A DNA stretch of 64,000 nt from CAVQRC01 sp963715045 (GTDB taxonomy: Bacteria; Planctomycetota; Planctomycetia; Pirellulales; Lacipirellulaceae): the NCBI GenBank assembly GCA_963715045.1, contig CAVQRC010000004.1:124001-188000 (forward strand). The letters are read 5' to 3'. The position numbers were made by a program, and so were the translations under genes. Position 1 is the stretch's first letter. Each line of letters starts with the position of its first letter. Positions 42,724 through 51,070 of the stretch are shown one piece after another. The notes below the pieces were generated by a model. It had not been told where the DNA came from, made no database searches, and saw only the letters and a program-made list of their open reading frames with translations.

Positions 42724-43107
42724 ATGCGGGCCGCGTCCGTGGATCTTCCCCCGAACCTTGTCGTGCGTTACGAGGAATTGCTGCGGGCCTACGTGATCAT
42801 GGGAGCCGGAAACCTTGCCCGCGAAATGACCACGCTCGCTGAGCTGCTGACCACTGCCGGCTTCACGGCTCATCAGGCCATGAAGCTCCACCTGCAGGTC
42901 CTGGAGGACTTGATCCGCGGCCTGGGAAACCGCAGTGCCCGGCATGTTATGAACCGGGCCGACCTGCTGATCCTCGAGGTCATGGTCCATCTCGCCGAGG
43001 GTTATCGCCAGCGTTATCTGCACCGCGTCGATCCACCGCGGCAGTTGAGGTTGCCCGGTTTCGATCCGGACGATGCGGCTTGCGATTCGAGCAGCAAGGC
43101 GGCCTGA
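42724..43107 (+). CDS. Small helical protein paired with the pseudo-receiver protein
   Basis: 127 residues. Predicted all-helical (NLVVRYEELLRAYVIMGAGNLAREM ... LHLQVLEDLIRGLGNRSARHVMNRADLLILEVMVHLAEGYRQRY). No signal peptide or membrane helix. The ATG at 42724 lies eight bases after the stop of the preceding gene, so the two are cotranscribed. My impression is that in related planctomycetes this region can be the C-terminal domain of the receiver-like protein, in which case a frame change around 42650-42720 separates them here; I cannot prove that. Confidence 0.6.
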   Translation: MRAASVDLPPNLVVRYEELLRAYVIMGAGNLAREMTTLAELLTTAGFTAHQAMKLHLQVLEDLIRGLGNRSARHVMNRADLLILEVMVHLAEGYRQRYLHRVDPPRQLRLPGFDPDDAACDSSSKAA

Positions 43108-43177
43108 CCCCGATGCAGCCAGGCGGCCAGGCGTCGAGAGTCTCTGCCCGATTGAGTTGAAACGCTGCCAGGAACGT

Positions 43178-43214
43178 AGAGCTCCGCTCTAAAGCAGGGA
43201 GGGGGTCTGACCCC
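43178..43214. terminator. Two adjacent hairpins between convergent genes
   Basis: AGAGC/GCTCT (43178-43182 and 43186-43190) and GGGGTC/GACCCC (43202-43207 and 43209-43214, one-base loop) lie between the plus-strand gene ending 43107 and the minus-strand toxin gene ending 43236. Position suggests a shared end for both transcripts. The second hairpin is another instance of the GGGGTC motif seen elsewhere in the window. Confidence 0.4.
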
Positions 43215-43235
43215 GCGGGGAAAGCGACCGGGACA

Positions 43236-43616
43236 TCATTCGGCGGTGAGCGAAGCGCGATAAGCTGGCGGGAGATGGGCTGGCAGGTCCATACTGTCGT
43301 GAAGGACACGGCCAATTTCAATGCGCCCCCTGCTCGTTTCGCGGTAGACAAGGAAGTGACGCGGCCGCCGCACACGACCAATCGTTTTGTCGACACGATT
43401 TCGACTGCTGAATAGATGATAGGTTCGGGCGCTGGTTACAATCTCTTCACGTGCGGCGCTGCCCGGCCGCTCGGGGTCCTGGGCAACGTCTGCAATGGCT
43501 TGTACCAGCAGCGATTCGTACCGCAATCGAGCCCGCTCGCCGAATCTCTGGTGAGTCCAGGCGAGGATCGACAGGATATCGTCCTCGGCCGCCGGTGAAA
43601 TAGTAAAATGGGGCAC
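43236..43616 (-). CDS. parE: RelE/ParE-family toxin
   Basis: 126 residues, a little longer than typical ParE (about 95-110). The RelE/ParE fold is visible: FTISPAAEDDILSILAWTHQRFG, then HFLVYRETSRGRIEIGRVLHDSMDLPAHL at the C terminus, the usual ending of ParE where family residues sit. ParE toxins poison gyrase; RelE toxins cut mRNA. The basic residues needed for RNase activity are not obvious, favouring ParE. It starts six bases after the antitoxin stop, antitoxin first, as usual. The insertion in the middle (about 70-90) is odd but does not break the fold. Confidence 0.82.
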   Translation of the reverse strand: MPHFTISPAAEDDILSILAWTHQRFGERARLRYESLLVQAIADVAQDPERPGSAAREEIVTSARTYHLFSSRNRVDKTIGRVRRPRHFLVYRETSRGRIEIGRVLHDSMDLPAHLPPAYRASLTAE

Positions 43617-43622
43617 CGATTG

Positions 43623-43922
43623 TCATTCACCCTTCCGTCGATGGACGGACCTGGTCGCTCGGAGACCGAGCTTTGCAACGTAAGAGGCAAGTCGACGCTG
43701 GCTGGGAAGGTCGATTCCCTGGCCTTGATCAATCTGCTCAAACCCCTCGGTCGCCAGGTTGCGTAGGAGGGCCAGCTTCTCTTGTTCTTCCGTCGTTGAC
43801 CGCTCCAACAAGCGAAGCCCGGCGCGAAGCACTTCACTGGCGTTCTTGTAGCGACCAGTAGCGATCAGGTGGTCAACAAAATCGGAGAAGTGTTCTGTCA
43901 AATTGATGTTCTTTGTCGGCAT
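43623..43922 (-). CDS. parD: ParD-family antitoxin
   Basis: 99 residues. The N-terminal ribbon-helix-helix is clear: NINLTEHFSDFVDHLIATGRYKNASEVLRAGLRLLE, which binds operator DNA; the acidic/helical C-terminal part wraps the toxin. The start ATG has GGAGG seven bases upstream. A well-spaced promoter lies directly upstream. The C terminus (YVAKLGLRATRSVHRRKGE) is more basic than usual. Together with the toxin gene it forms a complete type II toxin-antitoxin unit in the middle of a housekeeping region; no mobile element is next to it. Confidence 0.88.
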   Translation of the reverse strand: MPTKNINLTEHFSDFVDHLIATGRYKNASEVLRAGLRLLERSTTEEQEKLALLRNLATEGFEQIDQGQGIDLPSQRRLASYVAKLGLRATRSVHRRKGE

Positions 43923-43967
43923 TCGAGTTCCTCCGCTCTATCAGTCCGGTGGTCGAGTACATTTTGG

Positions 43968-43996
43968 AATCTAGCACAGTTGGCAAAAATTGACAA
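43968..43996 (-). promoter_or_regulatory. Promoter of the parDE operon
   Basis: On the minus strand TTGTCA (43991-43996) is followed by a 17-base spacer and TAGATT (43968-43973). Agreement with the sigma-70 consensus is 5/6 and 4/6 with ideal spacing. It lies about 45 bp before the parD start, so ParD autoregulation here is expected from the family. Confidence 0.65.
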
Positions 43997-44162
43997 TTCC
44001 TGCAAGGGTGTGCCCCGCGCTGTCTGGGTGGCCACTGAGGCGACTGCTGCCGCCAGTCGCCTCAGTGGACTAAAATCTCCCGCGACGTCTGTGAGCGGGT
44101 GGATTCTCATCAGGGCAGACATGATCGCAGATCTCAACCGTCGGTAATTCCCAGGCCAGGAT

Positions 44163-44543
44163 ATGAAAGACGACACCACCACAATTGGAGAACTCCGCCG
44201 GCTGATCGATGCGTTTGTCGAGGAACGGGATTGGTCGCAATTCCACACGCCGAAGAACCTCTCCATGGCATTATCGATTGAGGCTTCCGAACTGATGGAG
44301 CATTTTCAATGGCTCACGCCTGCGGCGTCGCGGGAACTGGCGGAGCAACCCGAACGGCTCGCACCGGTCGCCGAAGAACTCGCCGATGTGTTCGCGTACT
44401 GCCTTGCCCTGGCCAGCGAACTGGATCTTGATATGGCCACCGCGGTTCGGGCGAAGATGAAAAAGAACATCGAAAAGTACCCCGCCGACGAGTACCGCGG
44501 CCGCTATGGGCCCGAGGACGACGGCCAGACAAGCGGGCAGTGA
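44163..44543 (+). CDS. MazG-like nucleotide pyrophosphohydrolase
   Basis: 126 residues. All-alpha NTP pyrophosphatase, probably removing aberrant nucleotides (NTP to NMP + PPi). Typical marks: WSQFHTPKNLSMALSIEASELMEHFQW, carrying the Glu-x-x-Glu metal site, and EELADVFAYCLALASELDLDM with the second Glu-x-x-x-Asp. Short single-domain length fits the iMazG/RS21-C6 group. Predicted cytoplasmic. The ATP-grasp gene starts 168 bp later on the same strand; a shared transcript is possible but not shown. Identification is good; the preferred nucleotide is not readable. Confidence 0.88.
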   Translation: MKDDTTTIGELRRLIDAFVEERDWSQFHTPKNLSMALSIEASELMEHFQWLTPAASRELAEQPERLAPVAEELADVFAYCLALASELDLDMATAVRAKMKKNIEKYPADEYRGRYGPEDDGQTSGQ

Positions 44544-44710
44544 GACGGGTCACACGCGCCGAGTGTGACGGATGCTGTGACCGCCTTCGACCTGCCGGAT
44601 CTGGCGTGAGTTCCCAGACGACTACCGCCGCCCTGCCGACGCGTAATCCCGCCCGGCAAGTTCCCCGGCGATTGGACAAAGTGGCATTGGCCCGGCGAAC
44701 GAGACCCTGG

Positions 44711-45898
44711 ATGACACGACTGGCGATTGTTGGTGCGTCGGCCCGGGCGGCAGCCTGCTCCGCGATCCGCGCGGGGTTCACCCCGGTCACCGCAGACCTG
44801 TTTGCCGATGCCGATCTGGCTCGGGCCTGCGAGGCGACACGGATCAACGAATATCCGCGTGGATTCGCCCGCTGGCTCGCGCGGCAAGACTGCGAGGCGT
44901 GGTTGTATACCGGCGGGCTCGAGAACCATCCGCGGCTCGTCGATCGGATGGCCGCCCGCCGACCGTTGTGGGGAGTCGGCGGCGAGACACTGCGATTGAT
45001 TCGTGATCCATTCGAGTTGGGAAGGCTCTTTGCCACCCAAGGCCTGGAGGTTCCCCGCACTCGCATCCGGATGAAGCCGGGCGACGCGGCTCAATTGTGG
45101 TTGTCGAAGCCCGTGGCTCGCAGTGGAGGATTGGGCGTGACCGTCGTCCCCGCCAAAGAGATTCCGCTTCCTCAGCCGGACCGGATCTTTCAGGAATACA
45201 TCCCGGGTGAACCGGGTTCGGCCGTGTTCGTTGGCAGCCACCGCGACGCGCAACTGCTGGGCATCACTCACCAATGGTCACGTCGCGACGTCGGCGGAGA
45301 GGGGCAGCGTCAAGGCGGTTTCGCATACGCCGGCTCGCTGGGGCCGTGGGAATTGCCAACAGCGGCCAAACAGCTGGTCGCCCTGGCGGGGAAAGTGCTG
45401 GCTGAGCGATTCTCGATTCGGGGGCTGTTCGGAATCGACTTCGTGCTGTGCGGCGGCCGGCCCGTTTTCCTCGAGGTCAATCCTCGGTATACCGCCTCGG
45501 TCGAAATCCTCGAACGAGTACACGGGCTTCACGCGCTTGCCCTGCATGCCGCGGCGTTTGCCAACGAATCGAGGCCGCACGAGTCGCCGACCCCCGGGCC
45601 ATCACCGCCGGTTTGCGGAAAGGCGATTCTGTATGCCGACCGGACGATCCGCTTTCCGTTTGCTTTGGCCGACCTGGGTTGCCAGAAGTCGGCACCCTCG
45701 GAACAGGCGTTGCTCGCCGACATTCCCCACCTCGGCACCGTGATTCAAGCGGGTCACCCGATCCTGACGGTGTTCGCCGAAGGCGGCGACCTGGCCGCGG
45801 TAAGTTCGCGGCTTCGCAAATGCCTTGCTGAACTTCAACACAGAATCTACCGTGAGAGCGGGGAAAGCCGGTCTGCGGAAACGAAAGGGCGTACTTGA
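44711..45898 (+). CDS. ATP-grasp family protein
   Basis: 395 residues from ATG 44711; a longer reading from 44540 is Arg/Cys-rich and unlike the fold. The N-terminal domain TRLAIVGASARAAACSAIRAGFTP is Rossmann-like, and the ATP-grasp core follows: FELGRLFATQGLEVPRT, LSKPVARSGGLGV, RIFQEYIPGEPGSAVF, and GLFGIDFVL with FLEVNPRYTAS, where Mg-binding Glu and Asn lie. Such enzymes form an acyl-phosphate and ligate an amine or thiol. A role in tetrahydromethanopterin-linked C1 metabolism, present in many planctomycetes, is possible but purely speculative. Its stop overlaps the next start as TGATG. Confidence 0.82.
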   Translation: MTRLAIVGASARAAACSAIRAGFTPVTADLFADADLARACEATRINEYPRGFARWLARQDCEAWLYTGGLENHPRLVDRMAARRPLWGVGGETLRLIRDPFELGRLFATQGLEVPRTRIRMKPGDAAQLWLSKPVARSGGLGVTVVPAKEIPLPQPDRIFQEYIPGEPGSAVFVGSHRDAQLLGITHQWSRRDVGGEGQRQGGFAYAGSLGPWELPTAAKQLVALAGKVLAERFSIRGLFGIDFVLCGGRPVFLEVNPRYTASVEILERVHGLHALALHAAAFANESRPHESPTPGPSPPVCGKAILYADRTIRFPFALADLGCQKSAPSEQALLADIPHLGTVIQAGHPILTVFAEGGDLAAVSSRLRKCLAELQHRIYRESGESRSAETKGRT

Positions 45899-46386
45899 TG
45901 GGCGAGCGGCTGGGAATCGTCAGCGACACGCATGGGCACCTGCAGTACACGCAGAATGCGATTCGGATGCTCGAAAGCCTCGAAGTCGACCGGGTGCTGC
46001 ACTGCGGTGACATCGGCACCGCGGAGGTTGTCAAGCAATTCGCGCCGTGGCCGACGTACTTTGTGTTCGGCAATTGCGATTACGATCACGAATCGCTGCG
46101 GCAAGCGATCACGGCGCAAGGCAGCATCTGCTGTGACGAGTTCGCGTCGCTGACGATCGACGGTGTCCGAATTGCCTTGTTACACAGTCATGATCGGCAG
46201 CGGTTTCAGCACGCGCTCAACAGCGGTGAGTACGATCTGGTGTGCTACGGCCACACGCACGTCGCGGCGGTCGACCGCCACGGCGAGACGGTGGCGGTCA
46301 ACCCGGGTGCGATTTACCGCGCCAGTCCGCATTCTCTCGCGATCGTCGAACTTCCCGAGATCGCGCCCCAGATCATCGCGATCTGA
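45898..46386 (+). CDS. YfcE/MJ0936-type metallophosphoesterase
   Basis: 162 residues. Small calcineurin-like phosphodiesterase; motifs in order are IVSDTHGH (Asp and His), HCGDIG, FGNCDYD (Asn), LLHSHD, and CYGHTHVAAV (Gly-His-x-His), giving a complete dinuclear metal site. Probably acts on phosphodiesters or nucleotides in the cytoplasm. The ATG shares one base with the preceding stop (TGATG), so it is translationally coupled to the ATP-grasp gene, which suggests that the two act in one pathway. Substrate unknown. Confidence 0.88.
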   Translation: MGERLGIVSDTHGHLQYTQNAIRMLESLEVDRVLHCGDIGTAEVVKQFAPWPTYFVFGNCDYDHESLRQAITAQGSICCDEFASLTIDGVRIALLHSHDRQRFQHALNSGEYDLVCYGHTHVAAVDRHGETVAVNPGAIYRASPHSLAIVELPEIAPQIIAI

Positions 46387-46499
46387 GGCGTGTGCCGGAG
46401 TTGGCCCGCCAAGCTCGCCGACTGCCGAATTCATGCGAGGCCGCAGTTGACCTGCGCCGGATCCAGACGGCGTTCCTGCACCCAGTGGTGGCGACGTTC

Positions 46500-47015
46500 T
46501 CAGCCGGCCATTTTCGTGATTCGATTGGTCGGTACCACGGTCGCCTCGGCGCGATAGTGGTACTGCATCACGTAGGCGTCTTCGGTCGAATCATCGTAGA
46601 AATCCCGCAGGACCGAAACCGCGCGAAATCCACCCTGTTTGAAAAACATCTGGGCGGGAAGGTTGGTTTCGCGAACTTCAAGCGAGATTCGCGTGCGCTT
46701 CTGACTGGTAAGCTTGCTGATCAGCTTCTCGATCATCTGCGTCCCGACACACTTGCGGCGGGCCGCCGGTGTCACGGCGAAGTTGAGAATGTGCAGCCGA
46801 TTCTTGTGCAGCTCATAGATCATGAAGCCGACGATCTCTTCGCCACACTCGGCGACCATGCCGATGCAATTCCGCTGCCGTAAGCAACGAATGAAGTCTT
46901 CCTCGGCCCAGGGGAACTCGAATCCGCTTTGCTCGATCTTAAGGACTTCCGGCATGTCGCGGCGAATCATCCACCGAATATGGACACGCAAGAGAGATTG
47001 TCTTAGTTCACTCAC
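46500..47015 (-). CDS. rimI: RimI-like N-acetyltransferase
   Basis: 171 residues from GTG 47015, chosen because GGAGGGAGG stands six to seven bases upstream; the longer ATG reading from 47093 lacks a ribosome site and begins outside the fold. GNAT fold: IRRDMPEVLKIEQSGFEFPW is the RimI start (Glu and FPW), then FMIYELHKNRLHILNFAV, the acetyl-CoA loop RRKCVGTQMI, and LEVRETNLPAQMFFKQGGF. RimI acetylates the N-terminal Ala of ribosomal protein S18. The TsaB/TsaD genes that often neighbour rimI are not here, so specificity is inferred from sequence alone. Confidence 0.82.
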   Translation of the reverse strand: MSELRQSLLRVHIRWMIRRDMPEVLKIEQSGFEFPWAEEDFIRCLRQRNCIGMVAECGEEIVGFMIYELHKNRLHILNFAVTPAARRKCVGTQMIEKLISKLTSQKRTRISLEVRETNLPAQMFFKQGGFRAVSVLRDFYDDSTEDAYVMQYHYRAEATVVPTNRITKMAG

Positions 47016-47402
47016 GGTTGGCCTCCCTCCGTGTTGGCCCGCGGCCGTGCAATCCGGCGTCTGAAAACATACGTTCCGGGGGTCGACCGCCATGTTTTGG
47101 CTGTGGTCCCGGGACCCCGCTTCGTGTCGGGGAGGCGAACGTTAACACATCTCCAAGCGGCTGCCAATACGAGTCTTACGGCAAGCAGGAAGCTTCCCAT
47201 TCGACCTTGACGCTGGGCGTGATCTGCGTCGCATCGGGAAACTCGAGGGTGGGACTGATCAGGCCGATTGTGCCGATCGCAAGGGGCTTCGAACCTTCGC
47301 AAATCTCACCGGCCGCTGGTGGGACGCCGCTAATCGAAGGTGTCTGTGGGCTATGGTTTTGACGTCCTGTAAAGTGCACGATTTCCACCGAGTGACCGTT
47401 CG
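47016..47402. promoter_or_regulatory. Divergent intergenic region between rimI and the GT-C-like gene
   Basis: 387 bp without a convincing gene; small open frames here have no protein-like character. It must hold promoters for both divergent genes. TTGACG near 47361-47366 with a weak downstream match is the only candidate I see for the plus strand. Confidence 0.3.
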
Positions 47403-49169
47403 ATGTCTGATCCCGTCCCGGCTGTGGACTCCATTCGCAACAATCGGCCCGTCAGTACGGTACCGGTTGACGAAGCCTCGTCACTGAAACAGTACACGTT
47501 CTTTCGCCGTTGCGCGATCGCCACGCTGATCCTCAGTTGTGGTGTGGCATTGACTCTCAACCTTGCCGATCCGGATCTCTGGGGTCACGTAAAGTACGGT
47601 CAGGAGTTGTTGGGTTCAGGCAAGCTGCCGGTGACTTCGACGCATACCTACACGGCTCAGGGATATCCCTGGATCAATCACGAAAACTTCGCCGAAATCG
47701 TCATGGCGGTCCTCTACGAACAGTTCGGCACGAGAGGCTTACTAATCTTCAAGTGCGGCCTGGGACTGGCCATTCTGGGCCTGATGGTCGCCATCGCCCG
47801 GATACATCAGGTAGGGCAGCTCGCCGCCTGGGCGGTCATGTTGCTGGTCGCTACGAACCTTACCGCGTTCTTCCCTGTGCGACCCCAGTTGCTGAGTTTC
47901 GCCTGGTTCGCCGTCGTCCTCTACTTGCTGGAACGCGGATTCTCACACTGGCGGGACGACATGCAGGTCGAAATCCGCTGGCTGTGGATGATCCCCCTCA
48001 TCTTCGTGGCGTGGGTCAACTCCCACGGTGCGTTCGTCGCGGGGCTCTGTGTGGTGGGGGCCTATCTGGGAGGACGGGGGCTCGAGCTCCTGCTGCGGCG
48101 GGGAAAGCAGGCCCAGGCGACGATCCTCAAGTTCGCGGCCGTCGGCCTCGCGTGCCTGGCCGCGACTCTGGTGAATCCTTACGGCTACCGATTACCGCTC
48201 TGGCTGGCTGAATCTCTGGGCAGCCCCCGTCCCGAAATCACCGAATGGGCATCGCCCAAGCCGGGTGATCCGGTGTTCATTCCGTTCTTGCTCCTGTTGG
48301 CAACCGCGATCGTTGTCATGTTCGGCAATCGGCGGCGGCGGGATTGGACCCAGATCGTGATCCTCGCCCTCGTGGCCACCCAGGCTGGCATGCACTTGCG
48401 GCACATCGCGTTCTTCGCGTTGCTGTGCGGCTTCTGGTTGCCCAGAAATCTCAACCAGTTCATCGAGCGGATCCGCAAATCGCAGTCCCAGGACCTTCCC
48501 CACATCGTGCTGGGGCCCTGGCAACGCCGGCTCGCAATTGCCACGGTGGCAGTTGTCGTCGTCGCTCAGACAAGCGTTCTCGCCATGCGGTTGAATGACC
48601 TGCCGGTGTATCGCAATCGCTATCCAGTCGACGCCATCAACTTTCTCGCCGACCAGGATGTGAGCGGCAGACTTGTCGTGTCATTCAACTGGGCCCAATA
48701 TGCGATCGCGGCTCTGGCACCCGACGTTAAAGTTCACTTCGATGGACGGTTCAGAACCTGTTACCCACAGACGATCGTGGATGAGCATTTCGACTTCATT
48801 CTCGGTCCCCATAAAGGACTCCGCTTCCGAGCAGCAGATTCGGGTCCGATCGACGGTTCGCGGGCACTTCGCCGCGAACCTCCCGACCTGCTCTTGCTTG
48901 ATCGCAGCTACGAGCACGCTCGCGAAGTACTCGCCGAGGTGCAGGACAGCCAGTCGCCCCCCTTCGTGTTGCTGTACCAGGACGCGATCGCGCAGGTCTG
49001 GGGTCGAGCCGATCGCTTCGACGATCCTGCCAGTCCCGCTTACATTTCGAAACAGGCACGGATCATCAGTGACCGCGAGCCGCAGGGCTGGATCAGTTGG
49101 CCGGCCCTCCCATCCAACTCGACGCAATTGTTTTCGATTGAATCGCAGCGTACGTCCCCGTCTGCTTGA
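47403..49169 (+). CDS. GT-C-like polytopic membrane protein
   Basis: 588 residues with about ten membrane helices between residues 30 and 400 and a soluble C-terminal domain. The first external loop carries LADPDLWGHVKYGQELL with an acidic Asp-Pro-Asp, the position of the catalytic acidic pair in GT-C (dolichyl-phosphate-sugar-dependent) transferases; FFPVRPQLLSFAW and PWINHENFAE are also typical of this bacterial group. Such proteins take sugars from lipid-phosphate carriers outside the membrane. The GT2 gene 37 bp downstream encodes exactly the type that makes lipid-phosphate sugars, which strengthens the call. Acceptor unknown. Confidence 0.72.
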   Translation: MSDPVPAVDSIRNNRPVSTVPVDEASSLKQYTFFRRCAIATLILSCGVALTLNLADPDLWGHVKYGQELLGSGKLPVTSTHTYTAQGYPWINHENFAEIVMAVLYEQFGTRGLLIFKCGLGLAILGLMVAIARIHQVGQLAAWAVMLLVATNLTAFFPVRPQLLSFAWFAVVLYLLERGFSHWRDDMQVEIRWLWMIPLIFVAWVNSHGAFVAGLCVVGAYLGGRGLELLLRRGKQAQATILKFAAVGLACLAATLVNPYGYRLPLWLAESLGSPRPEITEWASPKPGDPVFIPFLLLLATAIVVMFGNRRRRDWTQIVILALVATQAGMHLRHIAFFALLCGFWLPRNLNQFIERIRKSQSQDLPHIVLGPWQRRLAIATVAVVVVAQTSVLAMRLNDLPVYRNRYPVDAINFLADQDVSGRLVVSFNWAQYAIAALAPDVKVHFDGRFRTCYPQTIVDEHFDFILGPHKGLRFRAADSGPIDGSRALRREPPDLLLLDRSYEHAREVLAEVQDSQSPPFVLLYQDAIAQVWGRADRFDDPASPAYISKQARIISDREPQGWISWPALPSNSTQLFSIESQRTSPSA

Positions 49170-49206
49170 ACCTGTGAACATCGGCCGTGCCGCAAAGAGA
49201 GCTTCG

Positions 49207-50094
49207 ATGCCCAGTTCGTCCTCTGAATCGCCAGATCTGCAGTCCGACTTCGAGCCGCATTCGCCGACCGCCCCCTTTCCCCAGGAAGCGTCCGTCGACG
49301 AAGAGTGTCTGAGGCGCGTCGAACAGGTTCTCGACGCGACCGAACTTGCGATTGCCGCGGTTGAACGGGAAGATCGGGCCGCTCACCCGGAAGTGGCCTC
49401 AACACAGGCCCTCGCCGTGAGTGTCGTGATTCCGGTCTACAACGAAGTCGCAACCATTCGTGATATCGTGGCGCGGGTCAGGCAGGTCGGACTTCATACC
49501 GAGATCGTGATCGTCGATGACTTCAGTACCGACGGGACCCGCGACGTGTTGCTCGAGCTCGACCAACAACCCGATATCCGCGTGCTGTTGCACGGCTACA
49601 ACCAGGGCAAGGGGGCCGCTCTGCGGACCGGCCTGCAGCGGATTCGCGGTGACGTCGTGATCATTCAGGATGCCGACCTGGAGTACGACCCGCGCGACTA
49701 CGACCGCCTCCTGCAACCGATTCGCGAGGGACGCACGGAGGTTGTCTACGGCTCGCGTTACCTGGCCGAGCAAAAGCAGGACCCTTCCTGGTTCCACCGC
49801 TTCGGCAACTGGCTGTTGACCGCGATGTCGAATCTCACGACGGGCCAGCGACTGACCGACATGGAGACCTGTTACAAGGTGTTTCGCCGCCGGCTGGCCC
49901 AGCAGATCGTGCTCCGCCAGGACCGGTTTGGCTTCGAGCCCGAGTTCACGGCCAAGATCTCGCGCCTGGGCCATCAGATTCTGGAAGTCCCGATCCATTA
50001 CGATTGCCGCGGCTACCAGGACGGCAAGAAGATCGGCATCCGCGACGGCATCAACGCCGTCTGGTGTATCCTGCGGTACGCCTGGCGCGACTGA
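49207..50094 (+). CDS. Family 2 glycosyltransferase, polyprenyl-phosphate sugar synthase type
   Basis: 295 residues. Helical acidic N-terminal extension (1-70), then SVVIPVYNEVATIRDI, VDDFSTDGT, the DAD metal motif in QDADLEYD, TDMETCYKVF and the conserved end GKKIGIRDGINAVWCI. No membrane helices. Close paralogue of the protein encoded at 2316-3164. It follows the GT-C-like gene by 37 bp, so it probably loads polyprenyl phosphate with a hexose for that transferase. The ATG at 49207 lies after the stop of the upstream gene; longer readings run through that gene in another frame. Confidence 0.88.
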   Translation: MPSSSSESPDLQSDFEPHSPTAPFPQEASVDEECLRRVEQVLDATELAIAAVEREDRAAHPEVASTQALAVSVVIPVYNEVATIRDIVARVRQVGLHTEIVIVDDFSTDGTRDVLLELDQQPDIRVLLHGYNQGKGAALRTGLQRIRGDVVIIQDADLEYDPRDYDRLLQPIREGRTEVVYGSRYLAEQKQDPSWFHRFGNWLLTAMSNLTTGQRLTDMETCYKVFRRRLAQQIVLRQDRFGFEPEFTAKISRLGHQILEVPIHYDCRGYQDGKKIGIRDGINAVWCILRYAWRD

Positions 50095-50098
50095 TCGG

Positions 50099-51068
50099 TT
50101 ACTCTTGGGCGACCAGCAGGGACCGAGCGGTCCACCTCTTGAGTATCACCGTTCGCACAATCACTGAGATGACCATGGGTGTGTGGCCGTCGGCCACGAT
50201 CTCCCGACACATGGCCCGCTGTTTGACGATATCGCCCTTGCCATGCCGATTGGTGATGAAGCGAATGATCTCGCCCGTGTAAAAATCATCCTCACCCAGC
50301 GCGGGGAACCTGCCCCGCGCGCCCGGATGCTGGGGCGGCACGTGCCGCAATCGGAACAGACGATCATCGACGATCTGCCGGTCGGCCCACCATAGCCGCC
50401 GCGTGAACGGTGCGGTGGCCTCGACATAGACGATCGTGCCCTTGGACTTGAGATACGTGGCGATCTGATGCGTCAACTCGTAGGGAGGCTGGGTCGTCGC
50501 GTTATCCAGACCGATTGAGCAGCCCGCCGCCAGGTACGGCGCGAGAATCTGGTCGGTCCGTTCATGGATGGTTGACAGCGGTTTGCCCTCGACTTCTTCG
50601 CGAAACTCCTGGCTGTTGTGGGGACCTCCCACGTAGGCGATGACCTCGACCTGTTGCCGCACGATTGGCTCGATAGCCTTCGACGAAGTCTTCGGTAAGC
50701 CAAGTGAGGCCGGCCTCTCGGGCATGCTCGTACTGGAGGAAGTTCATCTTTTCCTTGTCATGCCCGAGGATCCCTCCCGGGTTGTGCAGGGCGATCCGCG
50801 GAACAATCCCTGACGCCCGACACCACTCGATAAAGGGCAAGATTTCCTTCTGCACGAGGCCGGGCCAGCCCTGCCTGGCCATCCCATGGCCCACCATCCT
50901 TTGCGAGACGTCGCGAGAACTGCCGCCGATCGTCCACCAGCCAATGAGCGAGAGTGACGCGGGCTCGGCGGCGCGGAGCGATGGCGAGAATGTCGCCGCG
51001 AGCAGCAGCGATCCGGCAACCGCCCAGCTTCTCAGCCATGCGCGTCGTGTGCTGGATAGGGAAAGCAT
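50099..51068 (-). pseudogene. Exported protein of unknown function, one frame change
   Basis: ATG 51068 begins a signal peptide with an Arg-rich n-region (RRAWLRSWAVAGSLLLAA ... SLRAAEP). The frame reads to WLTEDFVE, then the family-like sequence continues one base off as AIEPIVRQQVEVIAYVGGPHNSQEF to 50099; an extra base in the GAAGG at about 50677-50682 explains it. The joined protein would be about 320 residues with conserved-looking TIM-barrel-like segments (IGLDNATTQPPYELTHQI). It starts two bases after the stop of the dioxygenase gene, so the two form an operon. Function unknown; labelled broken as given. Confidence 0.65.
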
Positions 51069-51070
51069 TG

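Noticed and set aside
43236..43922. Genomic island carrying the toxin-antitoxin pair
   Set aside because: No integrase, tRNA, direct repeats or other mobile genes flank it; composition looks like the neighbourhood.
47176..47388. 70-codon minus-strand frame between rimI and the GT-C-like gene
   Set aside because: No ribosome site or recognisable pattern; treated as intergenic.
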